Made by a program: the position numbers and the translations under genes. A stretch of 64,000 nt of DNA from Sipunculus nudus (Eukaryota; Annelida; Sipuncula; Golfingiida; Sipunculidae), in the NCBI GenBank assembly GCA_026874595.1, contig CM049309.1:75002426-75066425 (forward strand), given 5' to 3'. Under the pieces are notes generated by a model that was not told where the DNA came from, made no database searches, and saw nothing but the letters and a program-made list of their open reading frames with translations. Below, one piece after another: positions 10,980 to 22,760 of this stretch. The number at the start of each line of letters is the position of its first letter. Position 1 is the stretch's first letter.

Positions 10980-13900
10980 ATGGAGGGGCTAATTATTGTC
11001 ACAATCTTGGCTACAGTACACATCTGTTCGACTGTCTCTGACAACAGGCAATATGTGAGGAATACTAAGGAATATTTCCAGAAAAACACTGATGGCCGAA
11101 TAAAAGAGAAAGCGTGCAATGTATACCCAATGGATTCACCAAGGTTTTCGACTGATACAATCTTTAGTAGGGTTACTGGGCAAAGTCCTTCCCTACAACA
11201 TATTACCCTGAAGAAAATTTTGCATAGAATACAAGGATCAACGAATAAAAAAATGCGAATCAAAATAATTAAACCGACGGAAAAGTTTCCTTGGAAAAGT
11301 AGATACTTTGTGAATTGCAATGATAGCACCATGAGTAGTATACGAATGATTTTGCCCGTGCCTGCGACTGCTGTTGGTGGAATGAGCTTCAGTGGAAACA
11401 GCATCAGAAAACTACCTAGAAACGCATTTATTAGGTTTTCAGAGATGATATACTTGTCGATTCGTTCTAATCCTGTACAGAAAATTGAAGGAACGGTATT
11501 TTCTGGTTTGTCCAAAATAGAAGCTCTTGTTCTCAGTTTCTGTCCCTTTAGATACCTAGCGACTACAATGACAGCGCCAGGTCGACTGTTTGAACCACTA
11601 AAGAATCTGAGGTATCTCGATTTAAGTCGAACCTGTTTGTCACTGGATGATATGCTGGTGTCATTCTGGAACATCAGTGAAACTCTTGACACCCTGATAC
11701 TCAACTACATCTTTACCTGGACCTTCACAAAGTCATTATGGATTATTGAGTCAAATTTTAGTGATCCCCTTTCTCACACGAGGTTGAAACGACTTTCGTT
11801 AGAGAGTAATCTAATTGCGGTTATAAAACAGAATGCCTTCAGACATTTAAGGTTTTTGAAATATTTGTCACTAAGACGAAATCAAATAATTGGAGACCGA
11901 GCCTTTGTATTTATTGACATTTTTACATGGAAAAGTTTAGAATATTTAGATTTCGGTTGTCAGTCTAGTCATTATCCCGGCAAATGTGGGGCCACTATAA
12001 CCACTTCAAGTACCTCAGACATCACAATACATGAAAAGGAATATAACGATTCTAATATCAGAAAACAAAATGTTGTATTTACATCAAACAAGAACGGAGG
12101 AGCACACCAAAAGTACTTCCCTCTTATCTTCTTACAGAAAATCCGAAAGTTCAGTGGTCGAATAAATCTAATGCCAAACCTCAAGACGCTGAATATTGAT
12201 CACATGAACGAGTTGGCTGTTAATCTTCACTTTTCAGATATTTGCCTCGATGGAAATCATCTTGAAAACATTGATGCGTCATTTTCCGCGATTGCTGGTC
12301 TGTTCGGAAGCATACGCTGTATGCCATATTTGAAGTATATAAATCTGAACGGCATTCCTCTGGAATATATAGATCCTTTCTTATTCAAGAACCTTTTAGC
12401 TCTTGAGACTTTGCTATTATCTTCCTGTGTCCCTGGATGCAAGGTTTTTGGCACAGATAAGGCGGCTAAAGCGTTTCTTCGAAATTATAACCTGAAGCGG
12501 TTATCACTGGCAGGAAACAATTTGTATATGTTACCGAATGGGATTTTTGCAATGTTATCTCGTCTAGAACACCTTGATTTGAGCAAAAACCGGTTTCACA
12601 TCATGGGTACCTCCTACAGGAATCTAACCTCCCTCAAGTTGTTAGACATTTCGGATAACCGGTTGAAAACCCTGAGTTCTTCCTTTATGTATGACCTTCT
12701 TCATGCAACACAGGGAAGAGGTGGCGCAGAATTGACCGTTGTCCTCCGGGGTAACCCACTGTTCTGTAGCTGTGCCGACATCCGCTTCCTGAGTAGTGCG
12801 TGGTACAGCAAGATTAGTTTCAGTGGATACAAGAATGACCTCACCTGTTCCATGCCAAACGGATCTGTCATCAACATGAAGAAAGCTACGGCTTACCTGT
12901 TCCGAGAATGTGCTAGCCTAAGTCCAGAGGATAAGGTGATTTGGTTTTTCTTCTTCCCGTTTACTCTGCCTCTGTCGATCATCGCGACGCTCAGCTACAG
13001 GTAAGTAGGCCACCATTAAAGTAATTACATAATAAGTCATATCACGTCAACCAACCCCTACCGAGTTGCTTTTTGACCAAAAAGTGGACTTTTTGTGCGA
13101 GCTTCTGCCGGACATTGTTTACTAGGACGAGCCTATTTTTAACAGCTCGTTGGGGAGCTCTTTAAGCGAAGAGCGACGAGGACTAGCTGGAAATTGGGTG
13201 AAAGGTTTACTCGGTAGCAGCTCGGGAAGACTTCGCGATTCCTTAGAATAGTTTATTCAATGTCTGTTGACCTTGGTACTTTCAATTCAAAATCGGGTAC
13301 CTGAGTAAAATTTCCTCCCCCTCCACAAAACGTTTTCTATACCAAATGGACACCATATTTTGCTTCCACCCTACAGACGATTTATGTTGCCACTATATTC
13401 TATGCCTCTATTGATATATTCAATTATTCTACTGAAGGTATCGATGGCGGGTACGCTACGTTTGGTACATGGCCGTGCAGCACCTAAAAGAAAGGGACCA
13501 GATAAGAAATAACTTCGTCTTCGATGCCTTCGTTTCTTACAGCAGTAGAGACACCTGGTGGGTATATGATGAACTTCTGCCTCGACTAAGAAGTGATCTG
13601 ACGCCCGACTTTCTCATGTTGTTGGATGGACATACTCCGAACCCAACATTCCAAAGGAAGGCTGAGGAGAAATACCTATTTTGCATAAATGAACGCGATT
13701 TCATTCCGGGCAGAAGCATCACCCACAATATCACCAATGCTGTCACAAGAAGTCGCAACACTTTACTGTTTGTTACGCGTAACTTTGTCAGAAGCGGTTG
13801 GTGCGAATTCGAAACGAACCTGGCTCACGCGCACCACCTGTCGTGTCACAGAAGAGGAATTATTGCTGTAGTCCATCAGAATGTCTTGACGATGAGACGA

Positions 13901-14029
13901 CGTAACATGCCCGTAACGCTGGACGCCCTGCTGGATACAGTGACGTACCTAGAATGGCCACCTGAAGGCGAAGCTCGGGACGTGTTTTGGCTGCGGCTTC
14001 AGGCTGCCCTTAGGAAACCTATACAATGA
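10980..14029 (+). CDS. Toll-like receptor, two exons (TLR paralogue B)
   Basis: Coding join 10980..13000 and 13438..14029, giving 870 residues. It is the same architecture and probable role as the TLR at 400-3388: signal peptide, leucine-rich repeats, a CSC-type LRRCT cap, one membrane segment, YRWRVRYVWYM juxtamembrane sequence, and a TIR domain with FDAFVSYSS, ERDFIPG and an FW pair. The start at 10980 (MEGLIIV...) gives a normal signal peptide and aligns with paralogue A (MEILIIF...). An in-frame ATG at 10905, directly after a TAA, would add 25 residues and is less likely. The intron has the same position and phase 2 (ACAG|GTAAGT to GAAG|GTATC). The TIR exon is far closer to paralogue A than the LRR exon is. 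A tandem duplicate, apparently intact. Confidence 0.93.
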
Positions 14030-14190
14030 GGTGCAATTGGTTTTATCTCCATGCTGGACATATTATTCATATGTGACTGTACCCTTTTTTAACCATTTGA
14101 TTCAATGGGGACATATTGTGTATGTATAGTAATGGGGTTATATTAAAAGATCGAGGTAATTGCTGTTAGCCTTGATTACAAGGTGTCTGC

Positions 14191-14196
14191 AATAAA
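14191..14196 (+). other. candidate poly(A) signal of TLR B
   Basis: AATAAA lies about 160 bp after the TLR B stop codon, a plausible cleavage signal and at a similar distance to that in paralogue A. Confidence 0.5.
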
Positions 14197-15965
14197 AGAC
14201 AGAATATATGGTTTATTGATAGGAGTTTTCAGTTGTCGCATCTACATTTTAGTCTGTTGTTTGTTCCACAGTTAAGGCAGTCGTTGAGAGATCTACCAGT
14301 TAAAGATAAGCGATATCATTTATCATGGGAAGGTCAGCACGTCACCAGCGAACTAGCTGTGTATTGTGTCAATAGACAAAAAGTGTTGGATGTACCATTC
14401 CCAGATGCGGAACTTGTATCTGTGCAATAACTATTATGTTTGGCCATACATATATGGAGAAGCATACCCCCAACTTTTGCTCTGGCGGTCCTTGTGTGTG
14501 ACCAACATTTCACCAAGCGAGGCCATCTCAGACAATTGTGACATGCAGTGAGTTTATATATATGGTCGACCTACATACTGACCTAAAAGAGAACATTTAT
14601 CAGTGCGAGCTGTTAATTTTGTGGTTTTGTGACTGTAATGCGCGGGAAGTGAAAGTGTCTATTTTCATAATTGTTTAAAATGGAATTTATACCTTAATTC
14701 GTACACTGGTTATTGGGTGACAGGACTTATTGCTATGGGATCTAGAATGTTTAATGTGTGATAGAGAACTCCATGTGGATTTTTATTTATTCGATAGAAT
14801 AGTATGTTTTTATACACAAACATATTTATGGTGTACATTGATCTTGTGAAAAACACGGAACAGAGCTATGGTGGGACACTGTCGGTTCTCATCATATAGT
14901 AGTAAAACAGCTAACCCGGTCTGTCATAGGTATAGGAAGCCCTTGATCAAGGGGTTAACATGCAGGTTATGAAAACGCAGGTTATGCAAACCTGTCATAT
15001 TATTATGCAATGACGATATCATTTCACCGTGGTGAGACAGGATCACGGCCAATTAGGCTAGATTATTTCCCATGGCTTGATTTTTATTTATTAGATGTAT
15101 GATTATTTTTAGACAGTGTTTCGGGAGAAACCTAGGAATGCTGGGATGAGGTATAGGTGTTATTACTGTCAATACTGTAACAGGGTCGTTCCTGGGTGTG
15201 TTAAGTGTGTCCCACGGCTCGTTGTCAACTGACTAAGTGTTTTGTGAAGATTCAATGTTTGTGAATTGTATATTAGACGCACTCTGATGAATATTTTACA
15301 GAGATCGGCATTTTTCGTGACTGTCTGTTTTGTGTTAAAGTTAATTGTGAATTAATATTTGTTAAAGTGGAATTCTCTATACAAATGCTAACACTAGCGT
15401 ATCAGTGGTTATATACAATCTGAGATGAACATTGTTATTGTTTATTGTTATATAGTTTATAGTAATAGTTTATTATATTTACAAAGCAGCACAATAAGAT
15501 AGGAACAACATGTGTAATAATCATTTGCACCGTACAGACCAAAATTCAAATAATACATTCACTTTGAGACCAATTTACAAGATCCCAAAACGAATAATAT
15601 TAAATTAAAACAGAATATGATAAGATCATGACCTGATTAAAAGAATGACTTAAGTGACTAGAAGAACTAAATTGCAATTAAATGATAGCAATAAACTTTT
15701 GTGTGATTGGTGTATATATTACATATGATAGGCAGTTCTGAATAAATGTGTTTTTAATAGGACTTTAAATTTATTAATACTGTCTTGGCATTTGATGTGT
15801 TCCGGAAGTTTATTCTAAACGGCTGGTGCAGCAATGGTGAAGGCCCTAGATCCCAATTTTTTGTCCTTGCCTTGGGAACCACAAACAGATAACGTTTACC
15901 GGCTGGGATTATGCCTCTCAATTAAACAAGACAAATACTCGGGTGCCTGGCCATGCACCATTTTT
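14197..15965. other. intergenic sequence between TLR B and the repeat cluster
   Basis: No gene is supported. Short open frames at 14233-14430 and 14366-14551 overlap in different frames and show no recognised domain. The sequence is otherwise AT-rich. Confidence 0.45.
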
Positions 15966-15998
15966 AGTTCACTCTGTGAACTTATGCCATGGCGCAGC

Positions 15999-16064
15999 GT
16001 CCGCCGTCCACCGTCCACTGTCCACTGTCAACTGTCCACTGTCAACTGTCCACCGTCCACCGTC
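15999..16064. repeat. 7-bp minisatellite (GTCCACY)n
   Basis: About nine copies of a heptamer, GTCCACC/GTCCACT/GTCAACT, directly inside the left hairpin of the family B element. Confidence 0.9.
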
Positions 16065-16139
16065 TGTTACCAAATATCTCAACAGCCACAGCAGCTACCT
16101 TCATGAAACCTTGCAGAATTACTGATCATGGGATGGACA

Positions 16140-17520
16140 TGCAAAAATAAGCTTTTGGTGGCGCCACCTATGTTGACCTACTTTCTGCGGGATGAAATGG
16201 TCTTTTCAATTTCTTTCAAGATAAGTCATAAAGTATTAATATTTTGGCCTTCATATCATAGCCAACAGTTCCTTAGAGGAAGGGGAATAATTTGAGTATA
16301 AATTCAGTCAAGTCATTTTCAAGATGGCGTCTCTACGTAACTTCAGATTCTGTCGATCGCAAAATATGACAGCTTGATGTGTTTCTATACATGATGTATT
16401 GTCTGTTACCAAATATCTTAGGAACTGCTGCAGCCTTCAGTTTCAAATTTCACAGGAATATTGATCATGTGACTGCTAAATGATTTTGACCTCCAGGTGG
16501 CGCCACCTGTGTTGACCTACTTTCTGCGGGAAAAAATGATCTTTTCCACTTCTTTCGAGATAAGTCACAAAGTATTAATATTTTAGCCTTCATATCATAG
16601 TCAGCAGTTCCTTAGAGGAAAGGGAATAATTTGTGTGTAAATTCAGTCAAATCATTTACAAGATGGCATCTCTACAGAACTTCAAATTGTGTCGGTTGCA
16701 AAATTTAGCAACTTGATGTGTTTCCATCTAGGATGTATTGTCTGTTTCCAAATATTTTAGGAACTGCTGCAGCCTTCAGTTTCAAATTTCACAGGAATAT
16801 TGATCATGTGACTGCCAGATGATTTTGACCTCCAGGTGGCGCCAGCTGTGTTGACCTACTTTCTGTGGGACAAAATATTCCTTTCCACTTCTTTCAAGAT
16901 AAGTCATAAAGTAATAATATTTTGGCCTTCATATTATAGTCAACAGTTCCTTAGAGGAAGTGGAATAATTTTAGTATAAATTCAGTCAATTCTTTTTCAA
17001 GATGGCGTCTCTATGGAACTGTGTCGATTGCAAAATTTGACAGCTTGATGTGTTTCTATACATGATGTATTGTCTATTACTAACTATCTTAGGAACTGCA
17101 TCATGTGACTGCTAAATAATTTGACCTGCAGGTGGCGCCACCTGTGTTTACCTACTTTCTACAGGTTGTAATGGTCCTTTCTGCTTTTTCCAAGATATGT
17201 CATAAAGTATAAATATTTTGGCTTTTATATCATAGTCAACAGTTCCTTAGAGGAAGAGGAATAATTTGAGTATAAATTCAGTCAAGTGATTTTCAAGATG
17301 GCATATCTACGGAACTTGATGTGTTTCTATACATGATGTATTGTCTGTTACCAAATATCTTAGGAACTGCTGCAGCCTTCAGTCTCAAATTTCACAGGAA
17401 TATTGATCATGTGACTGCTTAATGATTTTGACTTCAGGTGGTGCCACCTGTTTAGCTACTTTCAGCAGGCTGTAATGGTGTTTTCTGCTTTTATCCAAAA
17501 TATGTCATTAAGTATTTATT
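16140..17520. repeat. tandem array, about 339-bp unit with GGTGGCGCCACC core
   Basis: Cores lie at 16157, 16496, 16835 (GGTGGCGCCAGC), 17131 and 17437 (GGTGGTGCCACC), spaced 339, 339, 296 and 306 bp; the shorter spacings reflect internal deletions. Each complete unit also carries TTGACCTACTTTCTGCGGG, a CAGTTCCTTAGAGGAA block, CAAGATGGC and TTGATCATGTGACTGC. Confidence 0.9.
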
Positions 17521-18250
17521 TGTTATAATCCACAAAAACAGAGTCTCCTCTAGGACCCTTGGACTGATCTTTCCAAAACCTGGCATACTTGTTCCCTCAC
17601 CTATGTAGTTGTAGGTAAAAATGATGGAGAACCTTTCTGTGCAGTACAAACCTGGGTTTCTTTTATATAAAAACCCTCAATCTCAGGAGTGGTTCAACGT
17701 ATTTAGCTGAAATTTTGCATATTCATAGATCTTGGACTCCTCAGACTTACACTCCAAACTGATGATGCCATCTGCAATCGTTTTCCCATGGGATCCCTGG
17801 TACATTTGCTGTGGGTGAAAATTGCTCATATCTCAGAAGTGGTTCAATGTATTGATCTGAAATATGTCATGTCTATCCATCTAGGAAAGTTTTCTCGTTA
17901 ACCAGACAGGTGGCGCCAACTACAATACTTTTTGCGGAATGTCCAACTTTGCATTTGCCATCTGATCGTCTTAGTGTTTGTTCAGTGTATTGGGTTGAAA
18001 TTGTGCATGTCCATAGATCTTCGTCACCTCCACCTCGTAAACAAGACTGGTGGCGCCATCTGCAATAATTTTCCTGTGGTGTCCATTCATACATTTGCTT
18101 TGGGTGAAAATTGCTCATATCTGAGGAGTATTGGTTTGAAATTGGGCATGTGCAGTCATCTTGAAAAGTTTTCTCATAAACCAGATAGGTGGCGCCACCT
18201 ACCTTGTGCAATAGGACAATGTCTACTTGGAAAGGAATGAATGGTATTTT
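17520..18250 (-). mobile_element. family A fragment nested in family B
   Basis: The left part (GACCCTTGGACTGATCTTTCC, then CAAAACCTGGCAT and CACCTATGTAGTTGT) matches the family A copy at 59315-59974. Degenerate palindromic cores at 17909, 18049 and 18188 are spaced 140 and 139 bp, as in family A. Terminal hairpins are not clear, so this looks like a decayed copy inserted in the family B element. Confidence 0.6.
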
Positions 18251-18479
18251 CACATTCAATTTTTTTAATTACTTGCCAAATTGCACAGTAATTCACAGAG
18301 TGAACATTAGACCCCTGGGTCTCTTGTTGAATAAAAGATTACGCCAAGATTCCTTATTTTATTAATTGGCCTTATCACGGCATTCCCAACTTTTATTTCA
18401 CTTACGTTTACTTTTGCCAGTTGTTGTTTTGTTCTAACAAACAAAAATTCAGTTTTGGTGTCGTTAATTTTAAAAAATC

Positions 18480-19247
18480 TCCATGGAAACCTTGAATTAG
18501 GTCTCTGTTACCCATATTCTTCAAGCTATATGGGGTTCCGAAGTAACCCCCAGAATAATGAAAAATTTGATACAAAAGCTCAAATATCTAAACAACGAAT
18601 GCATTGCACACCATGATTCTGTGCATGGATATTGATCATGGAATGTTTCATCAGTTTCTGCAGACTGGTGGCGCGTCCTGTATTTTTTCGATTTTTTACG
18701 ATTTTTTCCTCTATTTTTGAGACCTTAAAGATGCCGTCACCTGAAAATAGGGCACAAATCGTAACAAGTTGACCTAGAATCTTTTTTCTTGACATGCTGG
18801 GAGGCCCATGAAAAGTCTCCTTGGAAACCTGAAATTAGGTGTCTGTCACCCATATTGCCGAGCTATGGGGCTCAGAAGTACCCCCCAGAATAATTGAAAT
18901 TTGATACCAAAGTAGGGCACAAATCATAACCATGGGGCCCAGAATCTTCTGACTTGAGTTCCTCAAAAGTTCTCCCCAGAAACCTGAAACTGGGTCACAG
19001 TGACCTATATTCTCAGAGTTTTGGGCTATGTTTGAGCACCCCCGAAATAATGCAAAATACACAAAATTGCCAGATTCCTCATGAAAGGCTGGTTGGATTG
19101 TCATTAAATTTGTCTTATGGGTCTTGATGAACTTAAGCTAAAATGCACGAAAAATGATGCCACCTGTCTTAATTGGTGGTCTGTGCAAGGTCATATTATC
19201 AACATGTCAGTCGATTGAGCGTCATGACCCATGGGTCACTTGTTTAT
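18480..19247 (+). repeat. repeat block with AACCTGAAATTAGGTSTCTG units and a family-B-like right end
   Basis: A block containing AACCT-GAA-TTAGGT, CTGTYACCCATATT and AGTACCCCCCAGAATAA segments occurs near 18488, 18826 and, more diverged, 18981. A degenerate core (GGTGGCGCGTCC) lies near 18668. The block ends with the hairpin TGACCC-AT-GGGTCA followed by CTTGTT (about 19230-19247), the same right-end pattern as the element ending at 18322. No left end is found. Confidence 0.6.
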
Positions 19248-20218
19248 GAATATCTTTGTAAATTTATTTTGGGAAATCTCCACATTGACGTACTTCAACG
19301 TTCTCTTTTTTTTTAAAGCAATTTTATATTTTTCCGCTGTTTCTTAAAAATCCGATGCTTTGAGAATCAGTCAACGATTCTCGGTAAACAGGTGAATCCT
19401 TATCATCCGCATTTTTGTTCCGGAGCATACCCGCCGTTAGGTCGTTCGTTATACGTGTTCCCCAGGTGAATTAATTTGGTAGAGTAAAACGTGCTATGAT
19501 TATGCTTTTTTTACATAATTTCTTGTGGACTTACACCACCGCTTTATAGAATGCTTGTATACCGAGGAACTTTTGGATATAATTGAAAAGAATTATTATC
19601 GTTCAGACATTGTTTTCACTTACAGTTTTTGGTGTAGGCTCAGTTTTAACAGGTAATGACTCGGTTTGGAAAATATGGTAACGTAATTAACCAGCACCAT
19701 GGAGATCTTGCAGTTTGTCTTCACCCCTCATGTAATGGAATAACACGGGGTTGCAGAATTTATTCATTTTGGAACTCCCATTACCGGCGAATATGAAACA
19801 TGTGAATAACTGGTGAGTTCTTGGAATTTCATATTTTATCATTCCATCATCCTGATTCGTATACATTTTGAAATTTGGACCGTTAAGCCTTGTAGAGTCA
19901 TGTTTAATGTCTGATAATACGTTTGAATATGGTTATATACTATTCGTTTGCTGTTTTTTGTGTTTGGGTTTACATAAGGATGAGCTCGACCGAGGACAAT
20001 AAATAACAGAAGACTATTAAATATAATATATCCCTGTCTATATATATTAAACGAATTAAGGTCAGACACAGACACAGGCAATTTTTACTTTGTTATATTT
20101 GCAAAATCAACTTTCAGCTTACCCAGTTTACTAAAAAAATCTGTAGGTCATGAAGTCACATAAGTTGACGTTGCGTCAGGAAATCTTTAATTTCGGTCCT
20201 GAACTTATGTAGCTTCAA
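19248..20218. other. intergenic sequence 3' of the GPCR gene
   Basis: No gene is recognised. The part nearest 20218 is probably the 3' UTR of the - strand GPCR gene. Confidence 0.45.
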
Positions 20219-21193
20219 TCAAGCATGCAGCACTCCATTCATTTGTCGACCTTTGACTGCACTAATGACGGTTACACTTATATCTCGAATAGAATTTTTC
20301 TTATATTGTTGACAGCGCAACATGCAAATCAACTTCTTCTTGATTTCAGAGCTTTTGTATACATAGATTATGCTGTTCAGAAAGGAATTCGCGAAGAGTA
20401 GCACACTGGCGACGCGGTACAAAATGGTAAGCCAGTTGGCTGATTGTTTGTACACTATATTAATGCACGCAACTAAAGCGAACGGCCCCCAGCAGATTAA
20501 GTATACACTTAAAAGCGTCGCCATTAACATAGTAACCTTTACCGCCTTATTGTTATTATTTGAGTTCCGTGTGACGAATCGGGATCTCTGTCGCTGTATT
20601 TTCCAAAAGACATTTGCGTACAGTAACAAAGTCAGTAATAATGTCATACCTAGGTTTGAAAATGCAACAGCAAACCAAATTATTGGAGGAATTATATCTG
20701 TTACTCCAACGTTCGATAGGTCATACGAAGTTTTTGACCCGTAATATACAACCATGGCTCCCATACAAATCGTTCCATAAAACCAAAACACGATGATCAT
20801 TCCAACCGCTCGGCAGGGAGTTAAAAATATTTTATACTTCAATGTGTGTGTGACTGCAACATACCTGTCCAAAGCTAATGTCAGGTGGCTCAACATGGAC
20901 ACACCAGGCATAGAAAAATAAACTGCCAGAGTCAACAAGTATATCCAACGTACGTCGCGCCTTTCCTTTCCCGCCATCCCAAGCGACCTGACAACGAAAG
21001 CACTTACTCCAAAAAGTAGGTCACTCGCCGAGAGGCCAAGGACGAAGGAATGAGTGACAGTACGGGAGGTCCTCAGCCTGAGAATGGTCGCGATGATGAG
21101 AGAGTTAGTGATGATGATGATGACAGACTCTATATAAATCAATACTATGGTAGCCACATCAAACGTTTCTTCCGACAACTCTTCCGACGACAT
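20219..21193 (-). CDS. class A (rhodopsin-like) G-protein-coupled receptor, single exon
   Basis: 324 residues with seven hydrophobic segments: a cell-surface receptor of unknown ligand. Class A landmarks are N30 in TM1, the LSASD aspartate D58 in TM2, DRY at 109-111, Y192 in TM5, CWGP at 234-237 and NSIIY at 273-277 in TM7 (normally NPxxY, here Ser for Pro). Cysteines 290 and 294 in the tail could be palmitoylated. The conserved TM3 cysteine is absent (position 3.25 is Y85), the second extracellular loop has no cysteine, and the TM5 proline is absent (T184). Lack of that disulphide and proline is typical of the melanocortin/EDG/cannabinoid/adenosine (MECA) group, so a MECA-like or mollusc-expanded orphan receptor is suggested. 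An ATG at 21193 opens the frame. No intron is needed. Confidence 0.9.
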   Translation of the reverse strand: MSSEELSEETFDVATIVLIYIESVIIIITNSLIIATILRLRTSRTVTHSFVLGLSASDLLFGVSAFVVRSLGMAGKERRDVRWIYLLTLAVYFSMPGVSMLSHLTLALDRYVAVTHTLKYKIFLTPCRAVGMIIVFWFYGTICMGAMVVYYGSKTSYDLSNVGVTDIIPPIIWFAVAFSNLGMTLLLTLLLYANVFWKIQRQRSRFVTRNSNNNNKAVKVTMLMATLLSVYLICWGPFALVACINIVYKQSANWLTILYRVASVLLFANSFLNSIIYVYKSSEIKKKLICMLRCQQYKKNSIRDISVTVISAVKGRQMNGVLHA

Positions 21194-22424
21194 TGGTTTG
21201 GTTGTACTGAAAATTAATGTATCTTTCCTTTGTGCCTTCTGAGAAGATATTCAGTTCTTTTACTCTATGTGTAGTTATAATTAACTCATTGTCCACATGA
21301 AAAAAAATCCAGAGATGCTCAGTATATTAGCTGTCGGTATATGTAATTTTCTAAATATGTTTACACTTTAATTTTCTCCCAATGTAAACATTGAAACTGA
21401 TTAACTGATTTACACTAAAAATTATTAAGTACCTAATTACGCAAAAACATATAATTTCCATTGTGGCTCTCCAAATCCTATTTCGGATTCGTTGGTTTTT
21501 GTCTTGCCAATTATTCTTTTTTATGGTTACAATTCATTAAAGAGGTTTTAAAGCTGTTAGAGCGTTTTAGATACATTTTTATTTCCGGTTGTCACAGCAA
21601 AGCAATCCATGCCTGACCGTAATGAACTAGCAAAATACGTTTAGGGACATAAAATAATCCCAATTAGTTCAATTTCAAAGAAACCCATTTCACTGGCCTG
21701 GTTTTTAAATAAAGACTTCCAGTTACGTAAAGCTTTTGTGTGTCCAACGCTATTACTTTTGTATTGTCACTTGTGTGTGTATGGTTCGTTGCCACTGCTG
21801 CTCACCGTCACATAATCGAAGGTCTGATCCAGACCGTGCTTGATCTTGCAGTAATCTAATCTTGTTTGCATATCATCTCAAATTCCTCGAGAATCTGAGA
21901 TCCTTGGCCCTTTTTCATCATAGTTGCAAACTTCTCTGGGACACCAAAGCCATTTTCCTCATAAATTAATTAAAAATTAACCCAGGAGACATATCGCCCA
22001 CAACAAATGCATGTTCTCTTCTTTTTCAAAAGTACTTTTTATCTGTCTTTATCTTTATTTCAGCGATTTTTTGCACCGCAGTCCTTTTTACCTTAATGTG
22101 TTCAATATCAACCATGTATGTTCTATAGCCAGCTACAATAGTGTGTTTAGCTTAAGAAACATTAGAATACCTACACTTTTTTTTACGAGTCGTCTGCATG
22201 CAGAGAGTGTTATATACCCGTGACATCATGTCGATGGCGATACATCCAGTAAGAAAAAATAATGACCGTGTCTTTGACAGAAAAAATAATATTCGTATTA
22301 ATCCAAAGTACAGGATTCTTGGTTTAGTCCACGTTCGTTTTAGTCACCTGCTGATTACGAACATATCCAATGGAATCGATATCCCTGAAAACGTTCATTC
22401 CACAACCAACAGTTGTAAAACATA
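21194..22424. other. 5' flank of the GPCR gene and intergenic sequence
   Basis: AT-rich. No coding region is supported. The sequence next to 21194 should hold the GPCR 5' UTR or promoter, but no clear motif is seen. Confidence 0.4.
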
Positions 22425-22760
22425 TTAGTCTCTTCGTTTTTTAATTTTTCTTGCAGAGTTTTATCTCTTGATTTTCCATTTTACAGAACTGGAGATGGTG
22501 TCCTTAAAGGAACAGGAGTCTGATAGTGTACACTCAGGAAGTATTAAGTACACTTAGTCTCTTCGTTTTTCAATTTTTGTTGCAGAGTTTTTATCTCTTG
22601 ATACTCAATTTCACAAAACTAGAGACGGTGTCCGTAAAAGGCATGAACGATCCACAATCCACAGTCAGCAAGTAGAAAGTATACTTAGTCTCTTTTTTGC
22701 CGATTCTTCCTCTCGGGAGATCTCTTATATTCATTAACCAATTGCTGAATATTTTCTCCC
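22425..22760. repeat. tandem repeat, about 130-bp unit, 2-3 copies
   Basis: TTAGTCTCTT begins units at 22425, 22554 and 22685 (spacing 129 and 131 bp). The first two share GCAGAGTTTTATCTCTTGAT, CACAAAACTAGAGA-type sequence and GGTGTCCKTAAA; the third diverges after about 15 bp. Confidence 0.8.

Larger units (their letters stand above)
15966..18322 (+). mobile_element. composite hairpin-ended tandem-repeat element, family B
   Basis: The left end is the hairpin AGTTCAC-TCT-GTGAACT (15966-15982). A 14-nt inverted match, TTCACAGAGTGAAC, lies at 18292-18305, just inside a right-end hairpin AGACCC-CT-GGGTCT (18309-18322) followed by CTTGTT. A left-terminal motif repeated in inverted form just inside the right-end hairpin is the arrangement described for Helentron-type elements. 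The interior holds a 7-bp minisatellite, about five 300-340-bp tandem units and a fragment of family A. No protein-coding region is recognised. Confidence 0.6.
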
